A DNA stretch of 64,000 nt, from the NCBI GenBank assembly GCA_905233845.1, contig CAJOFH010000013.1, forward strand, positions 1 to 64,000. Reading direction: 5' to 3'. This DNA comes from an uncultured Muribaculaceae bacterium. GTDB lineage: Bacteria; Bacteroidota; Bacteroidia; Bacteroidales; Muribaculaceae. Positions 36,221 to 43,334 of this stretch are shown in pieces (position 1 is the stretch's first letter; each line of letters starts with the position of its first letter). The notes under the pieces were generated by a model. It saw nothing but the letters and a program-made list of their open reading frames with translations. It did no database searches and was not told where the DNA came from. The translations under genes and the position numbers were made by a program.

Positions 36221-37820
36221 TGCGCCGCAACGCTTGACGCAGCTTATTGGTGCCAATACCACCGTAATTGTCGCTGGCCGTCGAACAGGCAAGACGGACA
36301 GCATCGCCTCGCCATTCGTGTTGCGCAATATGCAACGAATGCCTGGCAGCACTGGCGGCATTGTCGTGCCGACCTACAAGCACGGACTGACAAACACCAT
36401 TCCGGGCTTGCTGGCGGCGTGGAAACGATGGGGATTTCTCAATGGCGTGCATTATGTCATCGGGCGAAAACCGCCCAAGTCATTCGGCAAGCCCATCATC
36501 GAGCCTGCCGAATATGAGCACGTCATTACTTTCTACAACGGTTCTTGCGCCATCATCATTTCGCAAGACCGACCGGGCAGTTCCAATTCGCTGACACTTT
36601 CGTGGCTGCTCATCGACGAGGCAAAGTTCATAGACTATGAACGCCTCAAAGATGAAACACTCCCTGCCAACGGCGGCATTAAATCGTATTTCGGACATCA
36701 TTCGTTCAACCACTCCGTGATGATCCTATCCGATATGCCGCAGACGCAGAAAGGCTCGTGGTTTCTCCACTACCAAGAAAAGATGGACGTTGACCTTATC
36801 GAGACGATTAAGGGCACCGTCTATGAGATTTGGCACGTCAAGCAACGCATACGCGAGCTTGTCGCTGGTTACAAGTACGTGCCTGATTCTCTCTACGCCT
36901 ATCTGCGTCGGCTCGACCGCAATCTGAATAGAATGCGGTCGGTTGCAGTTTACTACAAGGAATATTCCTCGATAGAAAACCTGCAACTGCTGGGCGAGAG
37001 CTACATCAAGCAAATGAAACGAGACCTCACGCCAAAGACTTTCCAGACCTCAATTCTTTGCCAACGAATAGGAATCGCTAAAGACGGCTTCTATTCGTCG
37101 ATGCGCGAAGCCCATAAATACAACGCCAGCGACTTCGATTATCTCGACTCGCTTGGCTATGACTTCAACGAAAGTCAGTTGGACTGCCGAGCCGACAAGG
37201 ACTTGAATCCTTTCGCGCCCATTTGCATCGGAATGGACTACAACGCCAACATCAACTGGATTGTTGCCGGTCAGCCGCACGGCAGACGGCTCAATGTCAT
37301 CAAGTCCTTTTACACCAAGTTTGAGCGCAAGATACCTGCGCTCATTGATGATTTCTGTCGATACTATGCCCACCACCAATGCAAGGTCGTGGTTTACTAC
37401 TACGACAGTACCGCTCTCGGCGGCAACTATGCCGTCAACGAGCAGGACTTCCATTGGGTGGTGTGCCACGAGTTTGAGCGGCACGGCTGGCAAGTCGAGG
37501 ACATCAACCTCGGCAATCCCATGCGGCACGATGAGAAATACTTGCTCATCAACCAGGGCTTTGCTGGAAAGCAACGCCTGATGCCGATGTTCAACCGCCA
37601 AAACAACGATGACCTCATTTTGGCTGTTCAGACCGCCGGGGTTGTGCGAGGTCGCAACGGCTTCCGCAAGGACAAAGGCGGTGAAAAGTTGGCAGAAACC
37701 GAAGAAGATCTGCTCCAACACCGCACCGACGGCACGGACGCTTTCGACACCCTATACATAGGCTGTGAAAAGTTTCCGTACCGTGATACCTACGGCATAA
37801 ATTCGAGCGGTGTTCTCTAA
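36180..37820 (+). CDS. phage terminase large subunit
   Basis: A 546-residue packaging motor. Walker A is GRRTGKTD at residues 33-40, Walker B is WLLIDE at 142-147, and the C-terminal nuclease half begins near GMDYNANINWIVAG (Asp of the RNase-H-like fold), with YYYDSTALGGN and a late acidic DGTDAFDTL. It cuts and pumps phage DNA into the prohead. The start ATG 36180 overlaps the upstream gene; Met3 at 36186 is an alternative. It is the last gene of the head block; the next 200 bases contain a promoter and the cargo begins. Confidence 0.88.
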   Translation: MTMKKPQEKKIYFNAPQRLTQLIGANTTVIVAGRRTGKTDSIASPFVLRNMQRMPGSTGGIVVPTYKHGLTNTIPGLLAAWKRWGFLNGVHYVIGRKPPKSFGKPIIEPAEYEHVITFYNGSCAIIISQDRPGSSNSLTLSWLLIDEAKFIDYERLKDETLPANGGIKSYFGHHSFNHSVMILSDMPQTQKGSWFLHYQEKMDVDLIETIKGTVYEIWHVKQRIRELVAGYKYVPDSLYAYLRRLDRNLNRMRSVAVYYKEYSSIENLQLLGESYIKQMKRDLTPKTFQTSILCQRIGIAKDGFYSSMREAHKYNASDFDYLDSLGYDFNESQLDCRADKDLNPFAPICIGMDYNANINWIVAGQPHGRRLNVIKSFYTKFERKIPALIDDFCRYYAHHQCKVVVYYYDSTALGGNYAVNEQDFHWVVCHEFERHGWQVEDINLGNPMRHDEKYLLINQGFAGKQRLMPMFNRQNNDDLILAVQTAGVVRGRNGFRKDKGGEKLAETEEDLLQHRTDGTDAFDTLYIGCEKFPYRDTYGINSSGVL

Positions 37821-37921
37821 TCGCCTACGTTGGCACGGAAATTGCTTATACATTTTTGAGAAACAAATGTAAAAATATCCGTGGCCAAAAAAATCCATTG
37901 CGTTTGGATTTATTAAGGTGA

Positions 37922-37959
37922 GTGTGCATGTTTTTTGCACACCCTCAATAGTATATTTG
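37922..37959 (+). promoter_or_regulatory. promoter with overlapping dyad, upstream of the ASCH gene
   Basis: TATATTTG at 37952-37959 is a -7 box. Just upstream, GTGTGCA (37922-37928) and TGCACAC (37936-37942) form a perfect 7-bp dyad. Nearly the same arrangement stands before the CoiA-like gene at 39056-39093, so this looks like an operator shared by two cargo genes. Confidence 0.55.
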
Positions 37960-38024
37960 CAGATTGTTTAAGATGTTGTTACGGCAAATATTTGTCGCAA
38001 CCCATTAACTATTTGTATTTAGTA

Positions 38025-38774
38025 ATGGAACAGACACTTAAATTCACACCCCAGCCTTATGCAACAATGATTGCTAAAGGCTTGCTGAATGCAGTACGAA
38101 CACGACTGCATTTCGAAAAAGCTCAACGCATTTTCATCTATGCGGGTGAGCCAGTAACGAACCCTGCAATGCCCATCGAGTGGCAGCAGGAAGTAATCAA
38201 CCATCAGCTGTTCGGCAACCTTGCCGAAACAAAGGACTTGCCCACCAACGAGCTTGTAGGCTTCGTAGATGTGCTGTGTCCTGCCGACCCCAAGTCGAGT
38301 GTGTGGACGCTTGACGAAGAACCTGCCTACATCGTAGGCAACGCCCACGCCTTCGACAACCCTCTTGTCTTTCTCGAAAACGAGCATGGCAATCTTCGTG
38401 GCATCGAGGACTTCATCCCCTCGCACGTGTTCAAACCAGTCAATCCGTTCCTGCTTGACTATGACGAAGAACTTGTGCTGCCCGTCAACCGACGCTTGTT
38501 CCACATGGCAGCTATGCGCCAAACGCTGAAGTTCGAACTTACCGGCTTACTTGCAGTCACCGTTCTTGATGACAATGGCGAACTCAAACCGTTCACAAAA
38601 TTCACTGTCATCAACAACCGTCGTGCTAAATCTTTCCTCTTTGAGGGAGAGATTTGTCACGAACTCACTGCCGATGAAACCGACTTGCAACGCTACCCAA
38701 GCGTCACTTCTGCAGATGGTACGACAACGAGAGCGCAGCTTGTGCTCTCGTGCCGTTATGCGCTCACCGACTGA
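38025..38774 (+). CDS. ASCH-domain-like protein
   Basis: A 249-residue cytoplasmic protein. The start is set at MEQTLKFTPQPYATMIAKG because the -7 box at 37952-37959 lies inside the longer open frame. The N-terminal 130 residues read like an ASCH domain: KFTPQPYATMIAKG, then FIYAGEPV, then ELVGFVDVLCP and AYIVGNAHAF. ASCH domains bind RNA or nucleotides, and some hydrolyse modified cytidines. The C-terminal 120 residues are unfamiliar. It is the first cargo gene after the head block and has its own regulated-looking promoter. Confidence 0.55.
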   Translation: MEQTLKFTPQPYATMIAKGLLNAVRTRLHFEKAQRIFIYAGEPVTNPAMPIEWQQEVINHQLFGNLAETKDLPTNELVGFVDVLCPADPKSSVWTLDEEPAYIVGNAHAFDNPLVFLENEHGNLRGIEDFIPSHVFKPVNPFLLDYDEELVLPVNRRLFHMAAMRQTLKFELTGLLAVTVLDDNGELKPFTKFTVINNRRAKSFLFEGEICHELTADETDLQRYPSVTSADGTTTRAQLVLSCRYALTD

Positions 38775-38825
38775 TTTTTCCTACAAAATCACTCCGTTTA
38801 GGAAAAATTGTCGTACCTTTGCAAT

Positions 38826-39030
38826 GCCGAAAACATCGTTTTTGACATTACATAGGTTGTTCTAAAGAACATTATGCTTCTCGATGATTTGAAAACGTAG
38901 GAACTTTTCATTGATGAACGACGAAAGCATAGTGGTTTCTCTCGCATATTGCGTGAGCCACTTTATGCACTCGTTCATCTGGTTATCCTACGACCATCAA
39001 ATCTAGTGCTGTGGTTCACGCATTTTTTTA
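38826..39030 (+). ncRNA. candidate structured small RNA between the ASCH and CoiA-like genes
   Basis: A -7 box TACCTTTG at 38814-38821 is followed by about 200 bases without a convincing gene (only a 13-codon frame right after the promoter). Inside is a long imperfect hairpin: 38913-38921 pairs with 38971-38979 (9 bp), 38927-38931 with 38964-38968, 38932-38935 with 38958-38961, and 38939-38945 with 38951-38957 (6 of 7). A run of seven T lies at 39024-39030. Promoter, long hairpin and T-tract together suggest a small RNA, but no known family is recognised. This covers most of the 380-base gap 38775-39155. Confidence 0.35.
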
Positions 39031-39055
39031 GCTCCGTTAAGTTTTTTCTATTTTA

Positions 39056-39093
39056 GTGTGCAAGATTTTTGCTCACCTGTGATATACCTTTGC
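39056..39093 (+). promoter_or_regulatory. promoter with operator-like dyad, upstream of the CoiA-like gene
   Basis: TACCTTTG at 39086-39093 is the -7 box. AGTGTGCA at 39056 and TGCTCACC ending at 39078 repeat, with two changes, the dyad seen at 37921-37943. Distance from dyad to -7 box is 8-9 bases in both. Confidence 0.55.
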
Positions 39094-39155
39094 AGCGGTG
39101 AGAATAATATTCATTCTCATTTTTTCGTTAACATATTATATAAATCCTTATTTAT

Positions 39156-40133
39156 ATGGCTGATAATATCCTCAATCCGTGGGCTATAGATAGCAACGGG
39201 AAAATAATAAGCATTGAACATGCTCGCAAAGGAGAAGTGTATCATTGCCCTGTTTGCAAGGAACTGCTTTCCTATTGCAAGAAAGGCGATGGCCCACGCG
39301 CTCGCATTGACCATTTCAAGCACCAATCCAATACAAATTGCCATGGTGGCGGTGAATCTGAAATCCACAGGATGGCAAAGGAGAAAGTTTATGAGATACT
39401 GCGGCACTTTTTAGACAAACACTATGAGTTGCCCATTACATGGACTTGTCCTGATTGTGGAATTGACATGAAGGCAAACTTGCTCAGACGAGCTAAAGAT
39501 GTGCGCATGGAACACGACCTCGATGCGGCGCGTCCTGACATTGACTTGCTCGATGACAAGGGTAACACAATCATTGCCATTGAGATTGTATTTACCCACG
39601 ATGTCGAAGCAAGCACACTTCGTTTTTATGACAACAACAATATTGTGCTTGTGCGAATCGTCGTGAGATCAGCTGAAGACTGCAACGACATGATGCACAA
39701 ACTACAATTCCCAGACAGTTGCAATCTTTGCTTTAACGAAGATTGTAAGCGAGGCGAAAAGATGCAGGTGTATAGGAAGATAATTCCAGTAGTTGACAAC
39801 AATAGAATTGTTGGTCTTGCTGTTGCTTTAGATAACCCATTCGAGGAAGAAATCATTAAAGGTTTACCATTCAACGAACAAGACAAGCGTACTGCAATAG
39901 CCATAGCCAAAGAGAAATGGCCAAAACATCAACTCTATTTTAGCGAAGTCCCGGCTTATCCTTATGCGTTGTTAAAGCCCATTCAAACAATGAGTTTTCA
40001 ATCTAGGATGAGGGCAACACCAAGTCCCTACCATACCGGTCTTGAAGAAGTTATGCGCCAGCGGCAAGTAAAAGCTATCCGTAGAAACTATGCAATAAGA
40101 GCAAAAAAAACAGGTGGCAAACGTCGTCGTTAG
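39156..40133 (+). CDS. CoiA-like nuclease-fold protein with zinc ribbons
   Basis: A 325-residue protein. CPVC at residues 31-34 and a later CPDCG form zinc-ribbon-like sites. ARPDIDLLDDKG (Asp128, Asp130) and AIEIV (Glu143) fit a PD-(D/E)xK nuclease core in which the Lys is Val, as in competence protein CoiA relatives. CoiA helps recombination of incoming DNA in competent cells; CoiA-like genes are common on Bacteroidetes mobile elements, where the role is unknown. The C-terminus is strongly basic (IRRNYAIRAKKTGGKRRR), fit for DNA binding. It has its own promoter; an 8-bp hairpin follows at 40163-40183. Confidence 0.7.
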   Translation: MADNILNPWAIDSNGKIISIEHARKGEVYHCPVCKELLSYCKKGDGPRARIDHFKHQSNTNCHGGGESEIHRMAKEKVYEILRHFLDKHYELPITWTCPDCGIDMKANLLRRAKDVRMEHDLDAARPDIDLLDDKGNTIIAIEIVFTHDVEASTLRFYDNNNIVLVRIVVRSAEDCNDMMHKLQFPDSCNLCFNEDCKRGEKMQVYRKIIPVVDNNRIVGLAVALDNPFEEEIIKGLPFNEQDKRTAIAIAKEKWPKHQLYFSEVPAYPYALLKPIQTMSFQSRMRATPSPYHTGLEEVMRQRQVKAIRRNYAIRAKKTGGKRRR

Positions 40134-40162
40134 ACTTTTTTTACTACCATTGCATTTCGTAG

Positions 40163-40274
40163 TAAGAGTATTTCATACTCTTATCCAGCAAAAGACCATA
40201 GTTATTAACGATATACAAACTCCTTTGCAATTTTATGAGCTTTGGTCGGCTCGCTGGGAATTGCATTGGAGTTT
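40163..40274. repeat. two inverted repeats in the 311-base gap after the CoiA-like gene
   Basis: 40163-40170 and 40176-40183 form an 8-bp perfect hairpin 30 bases after the stop. Further on, 40217-40232 and 40259-40274 pair 14 of 16, enclosing a smaller GAGC/GCTC stem, so the DNA can form a cruciform; the 3' arm runs into GTTTGTTTTTG. An 83-codon - strand frame (40456-40205) covers the same bases but is not well supported. The rest of 40134-40444 shows nothing clear. Confidence 0.5.
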
Positions 40275-40444
40275 GTTTTTGTTAAAGCAATGAAAACTAA
40301 CTTTAGTAAAAAGTACAACGAGAAATCAGCAATAACGACAAGAAAAAAAGCAAAAAGGGTGACTTTGGATATGTGTACCAAAATGGGAACGAATTCTTTA
40401 TTGCGCTGAACTTCCAAATCAGATTCAGGTAAGACATAGATTTT

Positions 40445-40822
40445 ATGAAAGACCAACCCAGTAAACAGCAGCTCATTTTGCTTGTAAACTCGCTGTGCAA
40501 GTTACAAGACAAAATCTTGTCGGTTAAAGGAATGCCGAAGCACATTCAGCAACCCATCGCTGACAAGGTTGAGCCATTGAAAGCTCCATTGTTTTTCCTC
40601 TGGGAAAAACTGGGCTACGGAAGTCCTACCGAACTTTCGCCGCAAGGCATCAATGGCTACTGGATGGCATCTTTCCAAACATCGCCACCTGATTTCCTCT
40701 CGGAGTGCATCCAGCAGCTCCGAACATTGGAAATCCCCATCAACGAATATGACGGCGGCATTGATCTGCAAAAATCACTCATCAATTTCTATTCGGACCT
40801 TCAAGAAATGTATTGCGATTAA
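40445..40822 (+). CDS. small cargo protein of unknown function
   Basis: A 125-residue soluble protein with no signal peptide. It has an N-terminal helix (QPSKQQLILLVNSLCKLQDK) and a Tyr/Trp-rich middle (LFFLWEKLGYGSPTELSP, GYWMASFQTSP). No family is recognised. It stands alone between the cruciform and a terminator at 40925. Its codon use resembles the phage genes. A 51-codon frame from 40843 follows but overlaps the terminator. Confidence 0.5.
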   Translation: MKDQPSKQQLILLVNSLCKLQDKILSVKGMPKHIQQPIADKVEPLKAPLFFLWEKLGYGSPTELSPQGINGYWMASFQTSPPDFLSECIQQLRTLEIPINEYDGGIDLQKSLINFYSDLQEMYCD

Positions 40823-40924
40823 ACAACACAATAAAGAATTCAATGTTTTGCGAAGTAGCTGTGTCATTTCGCATGCCCTATAAGGGTCTTGTTAGTGTCA
40901 ATACTATTAACAAGGACATTGTTT

Positions 40925-40980
40925 GGGCAATCCTGTACGAGGCTTTTCGAGAGCAGTACTTTGAAGGGATTGCCCTTTTT
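40925..40980 (+). terminator. terminator just before the first 37-base direct repeat
   Basis: Arms 40925-40933 and 40967-40975 are exact 9-bp complements with an inner GTAC/GTAC pairing, followed by five T at 40976-40980. The direct repeat starts 3 bases later. Confidence 0.65.
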
Positions 40981-40983
40981 CTA

Positions 40984-41020
40984 TACCAACCGCTGTGAGG
41001 CGGTGGTTTGCTCATCGGTA
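40984..41020. repeat. 37-base direct repeat, left copy
   Basis: This differs by one base from 45740-45776. The two copies bracket the sigma/anti-sigma/receptor cassette. The unit holds an inner ACCGC/GCGGT stem, and here the flanks CTATACC/GGTATAG (40981-41022) add an outer stem. Another hairpin (9 of 10 bp) follows at about 41018-41043. Confidence 0.85.
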
Positions 41021-41188
41021 TAGTGGGCGTTGCCGCTCACTATATTGTTGATTTTCTGAAAAACTTCAGCTTTATTAAGCTCACGCAGATAGTTGCGAAT
41101 AATTCTATGCGCTCTCATTTTTTCAAAAAAAGTTCGTTGCTTTTGTTTGAAAAGTGGGGGGTGATGTGTTATATAGATGTAAAGTTAG

Positions 41189-41196
41189 TAATTTTG
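41189..41196 (+). promoter_or_regulatory. -7 element of the sigma-factor operon
   Basis: TAATTTTG, 24 bases before the sigma gene start; no clear -33 partner, which would fit control by the encoded sigma factor itself, but this is a guess. Confidence 0.4.
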
Positions 41197-41219
41197 TCGG
41201 CAGATTACGAGATTTGTAA

Positions 41220-41699
41220 ATGACTATTGACGCATTTGAACTGATAGCTCCACAGCTGAGGGCTGCTGCCGTAAACAAAGCAACAGCAATGGGCCTCGAC
41301 TATGACGAGTCGCAAGACATCGCCCAGGAGACGCTGTTGCGGAGTCGGCTCTACAATCCTGAGGGTTTTGCCTCAGTGATTGCACACCGATTATCGCTGA
41401 ACCACTTGCGTCGCAAGCCTCCGCTTCCGTTAGAGAGCGAGGAGTCCGCAAGTCAGACCAACCCATCGCCGCTGGACGAAATCATACAGCAAGAGGACGT
41501 ACAGTGGCTCGAACAGAAAATCAAGGAGCTGCCATCCACCCTGCACGCAGTGTTGAAAATGCGCCAGGATGAGCGATACTCCAACGAGCAGATTGCAACT
41601 CTGCTCGGAATAAAGGAAGACAGCGTTAGCACATTGCTTGCAAGGGCACGAAGGCAACTTATGGAACAAATCAAGCAACTACGCAGAGAACAACAATGA
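41220..41699 (+). CDS. ECF-type sigma-70 family sigma factor
   Basis: A 159-residue sigma factor with short region 2 (GLDYDESQDIAQETLLRSRLYNPEGF) and region 4 (LPSTLHAVLKMRQDERYSNEQ then IATLLGIKEDSVSTLLARARRQL) joined by a linker. It would direct RNA polymerase to a limited set of promoters. The anti-sigma-like gene overlaps its end by 4 bases (ATGA), and the receptor gene lies downstream. Such loci are normally chromosomal in Bacteroidales; here it is inside the phage between direct repeats. Confidence 0.85.
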   Translation: MTIDAFELIAPQLRAAAVNKATAMGLDYDESQDIAQETLLRSRLYNPEGFASVIAHRLSLNHLRRKPPLPLESEESASQTNPSPLDEIIQQEDVQWLEQKIKELPSTLHAVLKMRQDERYSNEQIATLLGIKEDSVSTLLARARRQLMEQIKQLRREQQ

Positions 41700-42415
41700 A
41701 ACAATATTCACGACATCAGATAGAGGCTTTGCTCGGCAAATTCATGGCGGGCAAGACCACCATTGAGGAGGAGTCGTTGCTGAGCAAATATTTCAACACG
41801 ACCCACGATGTGCCTGCCGAATGGGAAGATTATCAGGCTTTGTTCGGCTATATCGACCGTGGACTGGAAGGAGACCTGCTTCCCGAAACATCCTCACCAT
41901 CACATCGCAAATGGCTTTGGTGGGTTCCTGCTGCTGCAGCGGCAATCGTGGCACTCGTTTTCGGCTTCAAGGTTTTAAACAAACCAGAAACCACACAGCC
42001 TATTTCATCGCCGATAATCACTCAAAAGGCAGATCCAAAAGATGAGTCGATTGACCAGAAGACCGGCAATCCTCATGTGGCTGAGAACGAATCAGCTGAC
42101 AAAAACATTTCTGCACCTAATAAAGCAGACGTCGTTGCAATCAAGCAGCAATCGAGAAAGCAAAAGCATTCTTTGACTGTCTCACATCATGAGGCGCAGA
42201 CCAATCTGATTGCACAAAACGAACGGCTTTTGCAAGAGAACGGGCGGCTGCAACGAGAACTTGAAGAACTGAACCAGCGAGCCATCATCATCGACATGGA
42301 AGCCATGGGCTACCAAGCCGTGAAGGACGAGAACGGCTCAATAATTTACGTGGATATGCAACAAGAGATAGATAATCAATTCAACAACCAATCAACTAAC
42401 ATACCTGGATTATGA
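41696..42415 (+). CDS. putative membrane anti-sigma factor
   Basis: A 239-residue protein with a cytoplasmic N-terminal domain (1-70, HQIEALLGKFMAGKTTIEEES), one membrane helix at 73-92 (WLWWVPAAAAAIVALVFGFK), a polar linker, and a C-terminal coiled coil (ERLLQENGRLQRELEELNQR). The sigma partner is translationally coupled upstream, and the next gene overlaps by 4 bases. The layout fits a single-pass anti-sigma factor, although a ZAS zinc motif is not seen. It could be cleaved by a site-2 protease such as the host RseP. Confidence 0.7.
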   Translation: MKQYSRHQIEALLGKFMAGKTTIEEESLLSKYFNTTHDVPAEWEDYQALFGYIDRGLEGDLLPETSSPSHRKWLWWVPAAAAAIVALVFGFKVLNKPETTQPISSPIITQKADPKDESIDQKTGNPHVAENESADKNISAPNKADVVAIKQQSRKQKHSLTVSHHEAQTNLIAQNERLLQENGRLQRELEELNQRAIIIDMEAMGYQAVKDENGSIIYVDMQQEIDNQFNNQSTNIPGL

Positions 42416-43242
42416 AAACAAAGTATATTATCCTTGCGCTGGCGATGTTCATCGCACCTGCGGCAATGGCACAAGACTATTTCGCAAAGTTGAGATATTA
42501 CTTTGGAGATAATTCGCCTATCGTCCAAAAGCAGAACACGCTGAAGGTTCACAACACCTTCACCAACCCCGAGAACGGGGAGAAAGAAGGCGAGCTCACA
42601 ATCTATAAATTTGTATTGCCTGAATCTGACGTCAGTTACACCGACAGCGTGAGAGTGCTGTATGAGGCCATCAGCCAAGCGATGGACGATGGCAAGATTC
42701 CCAGACGCGGCATCTACACTTTATGGAGCATCACCGGCAATAAAGACCGTTGTTATACTGGGTATCGCTTGTATCATAATAAAAGCGAGTTCACACTTGT
42801 GGGAACTGAATCCGACAACTGCTACACAGTAGGATTGATCAACGAGGATGACACACAGTTCAGAACTACTTACACCATAGAGTGGAGCGAAACGTCAGAT
42901 GGCGGAGTCACAGGTAGGCTGATCACCACATACGCACCCATAAAACCACAAATAGAATCTCCCACAGTTACCCCACCTTCAGAGCCAAAGAACGATAACA
43001 AAATGTGGATGAGAAAACTGTTCTTTTATCTTGACAAGCTCAAAGATGGCGAATCTCTGTATCTATCCGGGCTTTACTCATTGGCGAAAGAGTGTGATAT
43101 GCTCGACCATGACGACCTACAGGTCGCCATCGGTCAAATCAAACTGTCAAAAGCAGAATTTGAGCGAAAGCACAAGGACGCATCGAGCATTCTCTTGCTG
43201 CAGCAGGTCATAGAGATACTTGAAGCGCGACTGAGTAAATAA
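42412..43242 (+). CDS. exported protein of the sigma/receptor cassette
   Basis: A 276-residue protein with signal peptide (1-20, cut after AMA-QD). The first 165 residues form a beta-rich domain (FAKLRYYFGDNSP, IYTLWSITGNKDRCYTGYRLY), then a Pro/Thr linker (PTVTPPSEPKND) and a helical tail (KLSKAEFERKHKDASSILLLQQ). It resembles exported proteins of unknown function (DUF6108-like) found near sigma/anti-sigma pairs in Bacteroidales; I am not certain of the family. It is periplasmic or surface exposed and co-translated with the anti-sigma gene. Confidence 0.6.
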   Translation: MKTKYIILALAMFIAPAAMAQDYFAKLRYYFGDNSPIVQKQNTLKVHNTFTNPENGEKEGELTIYKFVLPESDVSYTDSVRVLYEAISQAMDDGKIPRRGIYTLWSITGNKDRCYTGYRLYHNKSEFTLVGTESDNCYTVGLINEDDTQFRTTYTIEWSETSDGGVTGRLITTYAPIKPQIESPTVTPPSEPKNDNKMWMRKLFFYLDKLKDGESLYLSGLYSLAKECDMLDHDDLQVAIGQIKLSKAEFERKHKDASSILLLQQVIEILEARLSK

Positions 43243-43271
43243 AAGCTCCTACCATACATTTTAATAACACC

Positions 43272-43297
43272 GTTTATGTGACCGAAATCACGTAAAC
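43272..43297. promoter_or_regulatory. CRP-like dyad between the sigma operon and the receptor gene
   Basis: The arms 43272-43281 and 43288-43297 are complementary except for one T-G position, around a 6-base centre. The core TGTGA-N6-TCACG has the form of a CRP/FNR-family half-site pair. It lies 38 bases before the receptor ATG and 30 after the preceding stop, so it may be an operator; it has no T-tract. Confidence 0.45.
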
Positions 43298-43334
43298 AGC
43301 GATAACTATGTCTAATTTTTAAACATCAAATTAT

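Noticed and set aside
40205..40456. 83-codon - strand frame with a hydrophobic stretch
   Set aside because: It overlaps the cruciform and the start of a + strand gene, and no convincing promoter was seen. Hydrophobicity alone is weak evidence.
40843..40998. 51-codon frame after the 125-residue cargo protein
   Set aside because: It runs through the terminator stem at 40925-40980 and ends in the direct repeat; composition is not protein-like enough.
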